From positions 248,001-312,000 of the forward strand of contig JADKKH010000005.1 of the NCBI GenBank assembly GCA_016720585.1: 64,000 nucleotides of DNA, read 5' to 3'. Positions within the stretch are counted from its first letter, which is position 1. The number at the start of each line of letters is the position of its first letter. The notes under the pieces are model-generated. The model was not told where the DNA came from, ran no database searches, and saw only the letters and a program-made list of their open reading frames with translations. The position numbers were made by a program, and so were the translations under genes. Below are positions 1 to 9,408 of this stretch, piece after piece. The DNA is from Chitinophagaceae bacterium. GTDB lineage: Bacteria; Bacteroidota; Bacteroidia; Chitinophagales; Chitinophagaceae.

Positions 1-608
1 AAAAGATAACCTCCACTAATTATACAGAAGCGGATCCTGTACCGGATACGCTTACAAAATTTACCGGAATTATCAAATATCGAATTACAACAGATGACCC
101 TGCTGACAGGGATTCGATGTTCATTATTTTCGGGGAGAGCCAGATACGTGTCACCATGTTCTACCCGGGGAACCGTGAAAAGGATATTTTCGAGGATAAT
201 ATGATTGCAAATTTCAGTGACAGTACACTTTTGGTACTGGACAATAGAAATAAAACCTATACAACCGAAAAACTGTCTGCCCGGAACAACGGAACGGTTT
301 TTACACTGGCCAATTATAAAAAAACCGGGCCGGTGCTGAAATATACCTGCCAGGAATACAGCGGAGAAATGAAAACAAAAGAGGGTGAATCGTTTGAGGC
401 AGCCTGTCTTGTCAGCAAACAGCATTCATACCTGGCAGCCTGCGACTATAATTTCTTGAATATCCAACCAGCCGTCTTGGGCTATAAAATCGTACTGGGG
501 TACAGGACAAAATCCTCAGAGAATGAGAACACGTATATTCTTGCTTATAAAATAGAACCCGGTAAGGTGGACAGCTATTTCGATCTGGCAAATTTCAAGG
601 CAAAATAA
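1..608 (+). CDS. Hypothetical protein, 5'-truncated by the window edge
   Basis: The reading frame containing the stop at 606-608 is open back to base 3, so the gene begins upstream of the window. An ATG at 117 is internal to the open frame and is probably not the start. About 200 residues are visible. The protein is rich in beta-strand-like stretches and polar residues, with no membrane segment in the visible part. The pattern of a short strand followed by a segment on ions or dye-like residues resembles secreted Bacteroidota DUF4412-like proteins, but I cannot assign it firmly. It lies 105 bp upstream of the bifunctional nuclease gene on the same strand. Confidence 0.6.
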   Translation, partial: KITSTNYTEADPVPDTLTKFTGIIKYRITTDDPADRDSMFIIFGESQIRVTMFYPGNREKDIFEDNMIANFSDSTLLVLDNRNKTYTTEKLSARNNGTVFTLANYKKTGPVLKYTCQEYSGEMKTKEGESFEAACLVSKQHSYLAACDYNFLNIQPAVLGYKIVLGYRTKSSENENTYILAYKIEPGKVDSYFDLANFKAK

Positions 609-713
609 CTCACCAAAAACCAATTCAATCTCATAAATACCCATCTGAAAAAAGAGTATTTTTGTATGGTAAATTTAACCCATTAAAACTAAAGGCGTAA
701 ATTTGTAGCCTCC

Positions 714-1322
714 ATGAAGAAGATTGAACTGGAAATAGTGGCCCTGTCGCACAGCATTACCCAAACTCATTCCTATGCTGTTGTCCTGGGTGAAGTAAAC
801 GGCTTAAGGCGGTTACCCATTGTTATTGGTGGTTTTGAAGCCCAGGCTATAGCCGTTGCATTGGAAAAAATGCAACCCAGCCGTCCACTCACCCACGACC
901 TGATGAAAAATTTCATGACAGCATTTACCATTGACCTTCATGAAATCATTATCTGCGACCTGCAGGAGGGTATTTTCTATTCAAAGCTGGTCTGTTCTTC
1001 GGAAAATGATACAGTGGAAATTGATTCCCGGACCTCTGATGCCATTGCCCTGGCCGTTCGCTTTGGCTGCCCGATCTATACATACGAGAATATAATCGAA
1101 AGTGCGGGAATTCTTATGGAAGACAATGCTACGACGGGTAAAAAGAAAAAAGTACGTCAGGAAGTGCTGGTGGAAGAAACCGGGCCTACCGGGAATGAAG
1201 ACCTGAAAACCATGACCATGGAAGATTTAAATATTCTTTTAAATGAAGTCCTGGATAAAGAAGATTATATCCGTGCTGTTGCCATCAGGGACGAGATCAA
1301 TAGCCGCGGAAAGAAGCGCTGA
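714..1322 (+). CDS. Bifunctional nuclease family protein (DUF151/BFN) with C-terminal UVR motif
   Basis: 202 residues. The N-terminal half (about 5-135) is a BFN/DUF151 domain, recognised by the RPLTHDLM segment near residue 57 and the SRTSDAIALAVR segment near 105. The C-terminal stretch from about 165 to 198 matches a UvrB/UvrC (UVR) motif (MEDLNILLNEVLDKEDY...AVAIRDEI). Proteins of this layout are widespread in Bacteroidota. The BFN domain has been linked to RNase/DNase activity in plant homologues and the UVR motif usually mediates protein contact; the bacterial role is not established. Two boxes matching TAnnTTTG lie upstream (657-664 and 698-705). The second is only 8 bp from the ATG, so use of it would give an almost leaderless transcript. 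ispE follows on the same strand after 78 bp. Confidence 0.85.
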   Translation: MKKIELEIVALSHSITQTHSYAVVLGEVNGLRRLPIVIGGFEAQAIAVALEKMQPSRPLTHDLMKNFMTAFTIDLHEIIICDLQEGIFYSKLVCSSENDTVEIDSRTSDAIALAVRFGCPIYTYENIIESAGILMEDNATTGKKKKVRQEVLVEETGPTGNEDLKTMTMEDLNILLNEVLDKEDYIRAVAIRDEINSRGKKR

Positions 1323-1400
1323 AAAAATAATAGTGTTTTATACGGCAGAAAATATCAACATAACCATTCGGCTGAAAATCGAAAGTAAACCTCCCGATCA

Positions 1401-2243
1401 TTGATAGTTTTTCCTAATTGCAAAATCAACCTGGGTCTTAATATTCTCCGTAAAAGGAATGACGGATACCATGATCTGGAAACTATCTTTTACCCCTTAC
1501 CCCTGACTGATGTTCTGGAAATAATTGAATGCAAACAGCCAGTAAGAACTGTACCTATCCCGTTTTATAACAGTGGTAAACTCATTCAAGGGGATTCCTT
1601 ATCCAACATCTGTGTAAAAGCATACCGGCTGCTGAAAAAAGATTTTCCCCGGCTACCTTTTGTACAGATGCACCTGCATAAACTAATTCCTTCCGGCGCC
1701 GGATTGGGTGGCGGGAGTGCAGATGCTGCTTTCACCTTACAATTACTGAATCAGCAATATGGACTTAACCTAAACAGGCAGCAGCTTATCAGTTATGCCG
1801 GTCAGTTAGGAAGTGATTGCCCTTTTTTTATCATTAATAAACCCTGTTTCGCCACCGGTAGAGGGGAATTGCTGGAAGAGATTGAACTTAGCCTGGCAGA
1901 TTACAAATTTGTATTGGTTAACCCCGGCATTCATATAAACACGGGTAAAGCTTTTTTAGATATGCCCCCCTCTCATCGGAAAAAATCAGCAAAAGAAATT
2001 ATCTGTAATCCGGTAGAAACCTGGAAAGATGAACTGATAAATGATTTTGAAAACCCGATCTTCCGGAAACACCCGGAAATAGGAATTATTAAAGATCAAC
2101 TTTACCATTCAGGAGCAGTTTATGCTTCCATGAGTGGAAGCGGCAGTACGGTTTATGGCATTTTCAGGAAAGACAAAATGATAAATCTCCATTTCCCATC
2201 CAATTATTTTGTACAAGAATTGACCAGCGGTTTTTCTTGTTAA
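1401..2243 (+). CDS. ispE: 4-diphosphocytidyl-2-C-methyl-D-erythritol kinase IspE (TTG start)
   Basis: 280 residues, against 283 in E. coli. It phosphorylates CDP-methylerythritol in the MEP route to isoprenoids, in the cytosol. The GHMP-kinase ATP loop GAGLGGGSAD is at residues 99-108, and the catalytic pair Lys8 and Asp139 (GSDCPFF) aligns with K10 and D141 of the E. coli enzyme. The start is a TTG at 1401: an in-frame TAA at 1386-1388 rules out any upstream start, and the Lys8 motif begins only seven codons in. It follows the bifunctional nuclease gene by 78 bp and may be co-transcribed with it. Confidence 0.93.
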   Translation: MIVFPNCKINLGLNILRKRNDGYHDLETIFYPLPLTDVLEIIECKQPVRTVPIPFYNSGKLIQGDSLSNICVKAYRLLKKDFPRLPFVQMHLHKLIPSGAGLGGGSADAAFTLQLLNQQYGLNLNRQQLISYAGQLGSDCPFFIINKPCFATGRGELLEEIELSLADYKFVLVNPGIHINTGKAFLDMPPSHRKKSAKEIICNPVETWKDELINDFENPIFRKHPEIGIIKDQLYHSGAVYASMSGSGSTVYGIFRKDKMINLHFPSNYFVQELTSGFSC

Positions 2244-2281
2244 TTTTAAATTTACGAACACCGGGGATTGAACCTGATACG

Positions 2282-2311
2282 TTGTTTAATAGACAAATTT
2301 TTCTTATCTTG
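2282..2311 (+). promoter_or_regulatory. Bacteroidota-type promoter upstream of rocD
   Basis: TTG at 2282-2284, a 20-bp spacer, then TATCTTG at 2305-2311, close to the Bacteroidota -33/-7 consensus (TTG, 19-21 bp, TAnnTTTG). It would give a leader of about 160 nt before the ATG at 2478. Confidence 0.45.
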
Positions 2312-2477
2312 CATCAAATTTCAACTCATTTTATTACAAATTTCCATATCATTCCTTCGGCAGAACCTTGATCTGCTCAACCATCGATGATTTTGTCATT
2401 ACGGACCGGCCATTTCTAAACCGGATCTCACTCATTTGAATACTGGTTTTTTCGTTCCAATTTTTATCGAATTATTT

Positions 2478-3713
2478 ATGCAAACAACGCTTGATATGTC
2501 ATTAACTACACAATATTATCTTGACCTGGAAGAGCAACACGGGGCTCATAATTATCACCCGATACCCGTAGTCCTCCATCGGGGAAAAGGCGTTCACGTA
2601 TGGGATGTAGAGGGTAAACAGTATTATGATTTCCTGAGTGGTTATTCAGCCATAAACCAGGGTCATTGTCATCCAAAAATTGTGCAGGCTCTTATAGATC
2701 AGGCGCAACTACTTACCTTAACCAGCCGCGCCTTTCACAGTGATCTGCTGGGTGAATATGTTAAATATATCACCGGTTATTTTGGTTATGATAAAGTTCT
2801 ACCAATGAATACGGGAGTGGAAGCCGTAGAGACTGGTATTAAACTTTGTCGTAGATGGGGCTATGAAGTAAAAGGTATACCCGATGGCAAAGCAAAAATA
2901 ATAGTATGTGCCGGAAATTTTCACGGCAGAACATCTACGGTCATTTCTTTCAGCAGTGACCCATCTGCAAAGAAAAACTTTGGTCCCTATATGCCCGGAT
3001 TTGAAGTCATACCCTTTGACGACATAAAAGCACTCGAAACCGCTTTATCGGATAAAAATGTGGCAGGCTTTTTAGTTGAACCCATTCAGGGTGAAGCAGG
3101 CGTATTAGTTCCACAAGATGGATACTTATCCAAAGCCAAACAATTGTGTGCCTCTGCGAACGTATTATTCATAGCCGATGAAATACAAACCGGTCTTGCC
3201 CGAACCGGCAGGATGCTGGCTTGTGATCATGAAAATGTACGCCCTGATATTTTATTATTAGGCAAAGCACTGAGTGGTGGTTTACTCCCGGTAAGTGCCG
3301 TACTCTGTGATGATGAGATAATGATGACCATAAAACCGGGCGAGCATGGCTCCACCTATGGAGGTAACCCATTGGCCTGTAAAGTAGCGATGGCAGCATT
3401 AGCTGTGTTGAAAGAGGAGAACATGGAAGACAATGCGGCCGCGATGGGAATACTGCTCAGAGAAGGGATACAAGCGATAGGATCAAAACATATTTCAATG
3501 GTCAGAGGCAAGGGCTTACTGAATGCTATCGTCATTCAGCATCATCATAAAGAAGCTGCCTGGGAATTATGCTTACAATTAAAAGAAAATGGATTGCTGG
3601 CCAAGCCGACCCATGGCGATAAGATCCGCCTGGCCCCTCCCCTCGTGATCACCCGGCATCAGGTAATGGAATGTGTGGAGATAATTGGAGACAGTCTTGC
3701 AATATTAGATTAA
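2478..3713 (+). CDS. rocD: Ornithine aminotransferase (ornithine--oxo-acid transaminase)
   Basis: 411 residues from the ATG at 2478. A TTG at 2436 is in frame but adds 14 hydrophobic residues not expected in this family; an ATG at 2496 is also possible. Class III (subgroup II) aminotransferase: the N-terminal GAHNYHPIPVVL segment and the NQGHCHP motif are typical of ornithine aminotransferase, the ADEIQTG motif carries the PLP-contacting Asp, and the Schiff-base lysine is Lys263 in LLLGKALSGG. The enzyme converts ornithine plus 2-oxoglutarate to glutamate semialdehyde and glutamate, linking arginine breakdown to proline and glutamate. It appears monocistronic, with its own promoter upstream and repeats downstream. 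Confidence 0.92.
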   Translation: MQTTLDMSLTTQYYLDLEEQHGAHNYHPIPVVLHRGKGVHVWDVEGKQYYDFLSGYSAINQGHCHPKIVQALIDQAQLLTLTSRAFHSDLLGEYVKYITGYFGYDKVLPMNTGVEAVETGIKLCRRWGYEVKGIPDGKAKIIVCAGNFHGRTSTVISFSSDPSAKKNFGPYMPGFEVIPFDDIKALETALSDKNVAGFLVEPIQGEAGVLVPQDGYLSKAKQLCASANVLFIADEIQTGLARTGRMLACDHENVRPDILLLGKALSGGLLPVSAVLCDDEIMMTIKPGEHGSTYGGNPLACKVAMAALAVLKEENMEDNAAAMGILLREGIQAIGSKHISMVRGKGLLNAIVIQHHHKEAAWELCLQLKENGLLAKPTHGDKIRLAPPLVITRHQVMECVEIIGDSLAILD

Positions 3714-3735
3714 AAATCGTTCTGATTTCCATGGC

Positions 3736-3799
3736 TCTGTCATGCCGGGCCTGACCCGCCATCTTTCGCTTTTAATTTTTGTTATGGCAAGAAAGGTTC
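3736..3799. repeat. REP-like palindromic repeat, copy 1
   Basis: About 64 bp, nearly identical to the copy at 3855-3920 and in the same orientation. The core is an 8-bp stem (ATGCCGGG / CCCGCCAT here, one mismatch) with loop CCTGA. It lies in the 339-bp gap between rocD and the VIT1-type gene, which otherwise holds no gene that I can see. Confidence 0.75.
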
Positions 3800-3854
3800 A
3801 GGTTACAAATTGCGGGGAAGGGGGGGAAGGAAGGTTTGGCGGAGCGTTCTTTAT

Positions 3855-3920
3855 TCTGTCATGCCGGGCCTGACCCGGCATCTTTCGCTTTTTAATTTGT
3901 GTTATGGTAAGAATAGGTTC
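3855..3920. repeat. REP-like palindromic repeat, copy 2
   Basis: Second copy of the element, 119 bp downstream of the first. Here the stem is perfect (ATGCCGGG, loop CCTGA, CCCGGCAT). The shared unit continues through a CTTTCGCTTTT tract and a GTTATGG segment, so the repeat is longer than the hairpin alone. Confidence 0.75.
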
Positions 3921-4052
3921 ATTTTCCGATTACATTCTTTCAAACCTTACAAGGATTTTTATTGAAACACCAAAGTAAACGCATTTGAAAAAAAATTAAG
4001 GCCAACTTGAAAGGCCGTGGCTTTTCTTTTCAAAAACATTTATCTTCATCTT

Positions 4053-4769
4053 ATGGATACACATCTGCACCACGACCGGAATCCTCACCTGGAAGAACAT
4101 ATGAAAAGCAGCGAAATGCTGCGGGATATTGTGATCGGCATGAGTGATGGACTCACTGTTCCCTTTGCCCTGGCTGCAGGTCTCAGCGGCGCTGTTGATA
4201 ACACTGATGTCATTGTTATAGCAGGGATCGCCGAAGTAGCAGCCGGTTCCATTGCCATGGGTCTGGGTGGATACCTGGCAGGTAAAACAGAACAGGACCA
4301 TTATCGCAGTGAAGAAAAAAGAGAATACCACGAAGTGGATAATCTGCGTGAACGGGAGATAGAAGAAACCAAAGAATTTTTTGCGAATATCGGTCTGAGT
4401 AAAGAACTGCAGGACAAAGCCACCGAAGAAATCGCCCGGGATAAAAAACAATGGGTGGACTTTATGATGAAGTATGAACTGGGCCTGGAAAAACCAGACC
4501 CCAAACGAGCGACCAAATCAGCCTTGAATATCGGGCTGTCATATATTGTTGGAGGACTGGTTCCCCTCAGCCCTTATTTCTTTGTCAACTCTCCTCTGGA
4601 AGGATTAAAATTATCAGCTGTTGTAACGCTTATCTGTTTATTCATTTTTGGATTTTTCAAAAGCCGTCTCACAGGCATTAATCCCTGGGGTGGCGCCTTG
4701 CGGGTAATGCTGATCGGGGCCATAGCTGCCGGTGCAGCATTTGGTGTAGCAAAACTATTTGGTGGATAA
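4053..4769 (+). CDS. VIT1/CCC1 family transporter (predicted Fe/Mn transport)
   Basis: 238 residues from the ATG at 4053. A GTG at 4017 is in frame but adds 12 hydrophobic residues before an amphipathic, His-rich start (MDTHLHHDR) that looks like the real N-terminus. The RDIVIGMSDGLTVPFALAAG segment and the EVAAGSIAMGLGGYLAGK segment are the hallmark first and second membrane helices of the VIT1/CCC1 family. A charged cytoplasmic stretch rich in Glu (about residues 80-150) matches the metal-binding domain of this family, and two or three further helices close the protein. Homologues move ferrous iron or manganese out of the cytosol; the substrate here is not determined. A TATCTTCA box close to the ATG might serve as a -7 element with a very short leader. 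Confidence 0.88.
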   Translation: MDTHLHHDRNPHLEEHMKSSEMLRDIVIGMSDGLTVPFALAAGLSGAVDNTDVIVIAGIAEVAAGSIAMGLGGYLAGKTEQDHYRSEEKREYHEVDNLREREIEETKEFFANIGLSKELQDKATEEIARDKKQWVDFMMKYELGLEKPDPKRATKSALNIGLSYIVGGLVPLSPYFFVNSPLEGLKLSAVVTLICLFIFGFFKSRLTGINPWGGALRVMLIGAIAAGAAFGVAKLFGG

Positions 4770-4817
4770 TAAAGCCGGAAAAAATGATTCTTACTTCAAT
4801 GGATACATTTATCACTC

Positions 4818-6899
4818 CTATTGCTTTATCAGCCTGAATAATGTTTTTTCATCACCCTCCGAAGCGGAAAGATGATACACACCGGCGGGCAACTCTTCCG
4901 TATTCATTTCGATTGTATTCGTTCCTTCATCAAGGGTGGACTGCCATTGCTTCACCAGCACACCGGACAAATTATACAACCGGAAAATCGCCACACCCTT
5001 CTTACCCGTGCTGATAGTAATGAGTGTGTTCTCCCGCACCGGGTTGGGAGACAGTGATGTAATAAGTAATTCCTTACTCTGGCTGATTACAGCAACGACA
5101 TTGGAAAAAAGGGCGCCACCGCTGGTTCGGCTTACTTTGATGCGGTATCGGTTCATTCCAGCCTGCAGACCTGCATCTGTATAATGATATTCCAGTTTGT
5201 TGAGAACCGGGTTAATGCTGGCAATCGTCTGATAATTAGAATTATTCACCGAACGCTGTAATTCAAACTGCTGAACATTATCAACCGTAAACACTTTCCA
5301 GTTGATAACTGCATTATTATTTATTTTTTGTGCATGAGCCGTTATAAAATAATCAAGCGGCAACATGGAGCCACCCGTTTTACCAATAGCATATGGAATA
5401 TGAGAAGAATTTATGGTGATTGCTGTGGCAGCAGTTACAGCATATGGATCTGATCCCACAGGTATCAAATTTGTATTGCCCGGAATAATACTCCAGATTG
5501 AATAATTACTTTGCAAGAGTTCCATAGGTTCAGTTGGCGAAACCCCGGGATTAGCATCAATGCCGTAATACGTAAATCCCATAATGACCCCTGTCCTGAT
5601 TCCAGAAGCGCCTACATACCAGGTTCGATTAATTCCAAACGTAGGAAAAGCAATGGGTGGGTTATTTATACCAGACTCCACCCTGGCAGAAAAATCTGCT
5701 GAAAGTATTGGATTGGAGATTCTAACGGGGTTATAAGTTGTAGCTGATGGTCCAATGGGAAAGGTAACAGGCCCGGCGCCAACGGAAAGTATTTTTAATG
5801 CCCCGCTCCCATTTGATACAATATGATTTGTAGTGCTTGTTGCCAAGCCCACCTGATTAATGACCGGAGTAGATAATTCGTTATTTCCCAAGGTCAGGTT
5901 TCCCGTTGTAATCGTATAACGATACGGCAAGGATAGATTACTGAGCAACGTTGCTCCTGCTGAATTGTTTAAACCAAAATCAACGGAATTAAGAATGGCG
6001 CCACTACCACCGTCGATATACTGATTTCCGGAACCATTTAATTCCAGCACAGGTTGGCCAGAACCCGTCTCAGTTATCGTACCCAATGATGTCAGATTTC
6101 CTGCGACTTTTATGAAATTATTATTTGTTGAACTTTGAAGATTAAAAACTGATGAAGAAGCCTGGTAATAATTTCTAATTACATTAAAATTGGCAGACAT
6201 GCTGATACTGAAAGTGACGCCCGTATTAATTTGCAAATCTCCAAGAATATTCAGGTTACTGGCTCCGCTACCGATATAGGTAATGGTTCCGCCATTTGCC
6301 AAGGCAGATAATGTCAGGCTTCCATACGTTCTTCCACTTAATGATGGCGTATAACTTCCGGCAGGTACATCATATTCAAATTCGCCCAACTCAGTACCGG
6401 CTGCCGTTGACAATTGTGAAACAAGCAGTGCATTGGCTCTTTGTGTATTGTGGATATAATGTCCGCCATTATTAATCCGGAAGGTATTTGTTATTAAAAT
6501 TCCCGGTCCTGCAGCTGCTCCTGAAGAATTTTTTAAGAGGGCCTTATTATTTAAAATGATTGCATCTCCCGAACCGGTGATATTTAATCCGGGATTAGCT
6601 GTATTTGTTACGGGCAGTATTAACGAAATTGTGTTTGTCCCTAAAGGGGATATGGTTACTGATTTTATCGATACCGTTACTGCGCCGCCGGGTAGTGTAA
6701 CTATATAGGTACCCGTTACAACAGAGTTATCTAAAATAACATCATCCGAAGCCCCCGGCAAAATATCACCTACCCAGTTTGTGGGAGTATTCCAAAGTCC
6801 ATCAGCACCCCCACCATCCCAGGTTATTTGTGCGGGCAAAGATTGTCCGATAAAAAATATAACAAACATTAAAATAAAAACCTTCTTCATGACTTTCAT
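4818..6899 (-). CDS. Secreted T9SS-sorted protein with beta-helix-like body
   Basis: 693 residues. The N-terminus is a signal peptide ending at about SLPAQ (residues 1-25; an alternative ATG is three codons in). The mature start, TWDGGGADGLWNTPTNW, and the following Gly/Asn/Ser/Thr-rich repeats with regular short strands are typical of extracellular beta-solenoid proteins of Bacteroidota. A fibronectin/cadherin-like segment precedes the C-terminal sorting domain (about 613-693: SPNPVRENTLI, then RLYNLSGV, then LPAGVYHL), which directs outer-membrane export by the type IX system. No catalytic motif was seen. Probable surface or secreted adhesin or structural protein. Confidence 0.85.
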   Translation of the reverse strand: MKVMKKVFILMFVIFFIGQSLPAQITWDGGGADGLWNTPTNWVGDILPGASDDVILDNSVVTGTYIVTLPGGAVTVSIKSVTISPLGTNTISLILPVTNTANPGLNITGSGDAIILNNKALLKNSSGAAAGPGILITNTFRINNGGHYIHNTQRANALLVSQLSTAAGTELGEFEYDVPAGSYTPSLSGRTYGSLTLSALANGGTITYIGSGASNLNILGDLQINTGVTFSISMSANFNVIRNYYQASSSVFNLQSSTNNNFIKVAGNLTSLGTITETGSGQPVLELNGSGNQYIDGGSGAILNSVDFGLNNSAGATLLSNLSLPYRYTITTGNLTLGNNELSTPVINQVGLATSTTNHIVSNGSGALKILSVGAGPVTFPIGPSATTYNPVRISNPILSADFSARVESGINNPPIAFPTFGINRTWYVGASGIRTGVIMGFTYYGIDANPGVSPTEPMELLQSNYSIWSIIPGNTNLIPVGSDPYAVTAATAITINSSHIPYAIGKTGGSMLPLDYFITAHAQKINNNAVINWKVFTVDNVQQFELQRSVNNSNYQTIASINPVLNKLEYHYTDAGLQAGMNRYRIKVSRTSGGALFSNVVAVISQSKELLITSLSPNPVRENTLITISTGKKGVAIFRLYNLSGVLVKQWQSTLDEGTNTIEMNTEELPAGVYHLSASEGDEKTLFRLIKQ

Positions 6900-7098
6900 T
6901 TTTTATGAAAAAAAGTATCGTCAACCGAAAAACAAAATAGAATAACGCTGGGACGGTAAGGACAATCATCATTTATTTCCATGAAGCGAATCTCGCATAT
7001 GGATACAAAATGAAAACCGTATTAAAACAATTCTTCATTGTTTTTTATGGCCGCAATAAGGGAATAAAACCTAAATTGATGGGGAAAAAATAAGGAGC

Positions 7099-7497
7099 TT
7101 ATTTTCTTTTTTCTTCGGGCAGTTTCATATCCGGAAACAAGGCTGACATGAGCATGAGCACTGAGGCCAGCAGCATAAAATATATCCCGCTTTTTTTAAT
7201 AGGGCAGTCTCCTCCCTGGCAGGCAGAAATAATAAAAAAATTACGCAGGGCCCAACCGGCGTTCAGTCCGGCAATTAATAAATTGAGCCGCTTGGCCCAG
7301 ATTTTTTGAACAACCATACAAACCAGAAAAATGGTGGTCAGGAGAAAATGAAAATATCCGGGTTTACCAAAATTGGTACCGGTGGCATCCACACCGCTAA
7401 CAATTATGCTTTTTGATTCAATGAACACCCAGGGTGTAAAACAGGAAACAACGAGAAGCACCGCTGCCACAAAACCGATCCATTTCATATAGCGCAT
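7099..7497 (-). CDS. Small four-helix membrane protein, unknown function
   Basis: 132 residues with four hydrophobic segments (about 5-25, 47-66, 70-92, 104-122) and short polar loops; the third loop carries two cysteines (ACQGGDC). A short Lys/Glu-rich tail ends the protein. I do not recognise a named family. It lies 59 bp downstream of the SDR gene on the same strand and may be co-transcribed with it. The stretch between it and the T9SS gene (6900-7098) holds no recognisable feature. Confidence 0.7.
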   Translation of the reverse strand: MRYMKWIGFVAAVLLVVSCFTPWVFIESKSIIVSGVDATGTNFGKPGYFHFLLTTIFLVCMVVQKIWAKRLNLLIAGLNAGWALRNFFIISACQGGDCPIKKSGIYFMLLASVLMLMSALFPDMKLPEEKRK

Positions 7498-7556
7498 AAA
7501 AGAAAATTAATTGGCCCGCAAGATAATGAATTACCCAACCGTACTTCGAAAACCGG

Positions 7557-8246
7557 CTATGAGTTCCCATAGAGTTTTATCACCGGTTCTCGTACTGCCG
7601 CACCAGTCTCGCTGCAATAAAAATAAATGACCTCTGCAATAGAATCCGGTGTAACCCATTTACTGAAATCAGCTTCGGGCATGGATTTACGGTTAACAGG
7701 TGTATCAATAGTTGATGGTACAATTACTGTAGCGACCACATCAAGGCCTTTGGCCTCATCATTCAATAAATCTGCCAATCGGAAAAGGAGAGATTTGGTT
7801 AATCCATAGGCCACCATTCCCTTACTATTTTTCATATCAAGACCCGGCCTTGAACCAATTAAAAAAATCCGGCCCCGTCCCTGTTGCATCATTTGCATAA
7901 ATACAGGTCTTGCCACATTATAGGCCGTTTCAAAATTCAGTTTGAATTGACTCGCAATATCACTCGTTTTGGTTGCAGCAATTCCACCCAGAGCAAATCC
8001 ACCAACGGTAATAACGGCTGCATCAATATCACCATGTTTGATGGCTGCAAATTCAACAAATTGTTGTGTTTCTTTTTCCACCGTCAGATCAACAATGGCT
8101 GTTTCAAAATGTTGCCCCTTAATTTCTAAAGACACATGATCGTTGGGAATAACAGTGCCTATCACAAAATATCCTTCTGCCAAAAATTTTTTAACAACGG
8201 CTTGTCCAAGATTACCTGATGCTCCGGTGACAATGGCTGTTTTCAT
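7557..8246 (-). CDS. SDR family oxidoreductase
   Basis: 229 residues, a classical-length short-chain dehydrogenase. The cofactor-binding TGASGNLG motif is at residues 8-15; the active-site set is Asn104, Ser132 (LIGSRPG), Tyr147 and Lys151 (YGLTK). The usual NNAG motif is altered to TVGG at 80-83. The substrate cannot be read from the sequence, and the cofactor is uncertain since position 37 region lacks a clear acidic residue. Upstream is ilvE on the same strand after 86 bp, which may or may not be a functional link. Confidence 0.88.
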   Translation of the reverse strand: MKTAIVTGASGNLGQAVVKKFLAEGYFVIGTVIPNDHVSLEIKGQHFETAIVDLTVEKETQQFVEFAAIKHGDIDAAVITVGGFALGGIAATKTSDIASQFKLNFETAYNVARPVFMQMMQQGRGRIFLIGSRPGLDMKNSKGMVAYGLTKSLLFRLADLLNDEAKGLDVVATVIVPSTIDTPVNRKSMPEADFSKWVTPDSIAEVIYFYCSETGAAVREPVIKLYGNS

Positions 8247-8332
8247 ACATTTTTAATTGCAGGACGAAAGTACATAAACAACCCCGCAACCCATTCTCCA
8301 AAAATTTTTATTACCTGCAATCCAGTGTCACA

Positions 8333-9397
8333 TCAAACAATAGTATTCCAGTTATAAACATCCTCCTCCAACCCCGCTCTTATGTTTTCAAGTTTTTGCT
8401 TTAATTGGTTCAGCAGGCTAACAGCGCTATACTGGGGCAAATGATAATCCCTGCCATTGATATGGATCGTACGGACCGGGGCAACAACTGCAGCTGTTCC
8501 AGCTCCAAAGGCCTCCGTTATGGTTTTTTCATGGAAAGCTTTTTCAAGCTCTTCAACGGATACAGGTCTTTCTTCTGTTGTATAACCCAGGTCAGCGGCG
8601 ATAGTAAGTAAAGAATCCCGGGTAACGCCATCCAGAATTGAATCGGACAAGGGCGCTGTAACCAAAGTATCATTGATCACAAACATCACATTCATCATAC
8701 CCGATTCTTCGATAAATTTATTTTCCCGGGCATCGGTCCATAAAACCTGTTCGTAACCCTGTTCCCTTGCCAGTTTGGTGGGATAATAAGCCCCCCCATA
8801 ATTTCCTCCGCATTTGGCAAAACCGGTGCCCCCTTTTGCTGCCCGGATATATTTGTTTTCCACTTTTACTTTGATGGGATTGGCATATAATTCAGGAACC
8901 GGCCCGGTAAATATGATGAATCTGTACTGATCTGAAATCTTAACGCCGAATCGTGCTTCGCTGGCATAAATAAATGGCCGCAGGTAAAGTGCAGCACCCG
9001 GTTGACCCGGCACCCAGGCTTTGTCCAGTTTGACCAGTTCCCTTAATCCATCCATAAAAATATCCTTCGGCGGCACGGCCATACACATCCTGTCCAATGA
9101 TCTTACAAACCGGTCATAATGTTTTTCTATACGAAAAATATTTATCCTCCCGTCGTGCATCCGAAAGGCTTTCATTCCTTCAAATACGGTTTGACCATAA
9201 TGAAGGGCCAGTGTGGCAGGACTCAATGAAATATCTGCGAAAGGCAGTATCGCCGGTTGTTGCCAGTCTCCACTGGCATAGTCACATACCAGCATGTGAT
9301 CGGATACAAATTTTCCAAATTCAAGATGATCAAAATCCACTTCCCCGATCCGGGTCTGATTCGTTTTATTGGTTTTAATTTCTTTAAGCAATTCCAT
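8333..9397 (-). CDS. ilvE: Branched-chain amino acid aminotransferase IlvE
   Basis: 354 residues, fold-type IV aminotransferase of the long (eukaryote-like) BCAT class. The PLP lysine is Lys195 in FAKCGGNYGG, followed by EQVLWTDARE and the EESGMMNVMF segment that contacts the cofactor. It catalyses the last step of leucine, isoleucine and valine synthesis or the first step of their breakdown. It is divergent from a MocR-type regulator; the 136-bp space between them carries a pair of TACCGGGT direct repeats, so regulation by that protein is plausible. Confidence 0.93.
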   Translation of the reverse strand: MELLKEIKTNKTNQTRIGEVDFDHLEFGKFVSDHMLVCDYASGDWQQPAILPFADISLSPATLALHYGQTVFEGMKAFRMHDGRINIFRIEKHYDRFVRSLDRMCMAVPPKDIFMDGLRELVKLDKAWVPGQPGAALYLRPFIYASEARFGVKISDQYRFIIFTGPVPELYANPIKVKVENKYIRAAKGGTGFAKCGGNYGGAYYPTKLAREQGYEQVLWTDARENKFIEESGMMNVMFVINDTLVTAPLSDSILDGVTRDSLLTIAADLGYTTEERPVSVEELEKAFHEKTITEAFGAGTAAVVAPVRTIHINGRDYHLPQYSAVSLLNQLKQKLENIRAGLEEDVYNWNTIV

Positions 9398-9408
9398 ATA
9401 AATTGATT

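Noticed and set aside
3996..4451. Open frame of 151 codons on the minus strand over the VIT1-type gene
   Set aside because: Antisense shadow; the plus-strand protein has family motifs throughout.
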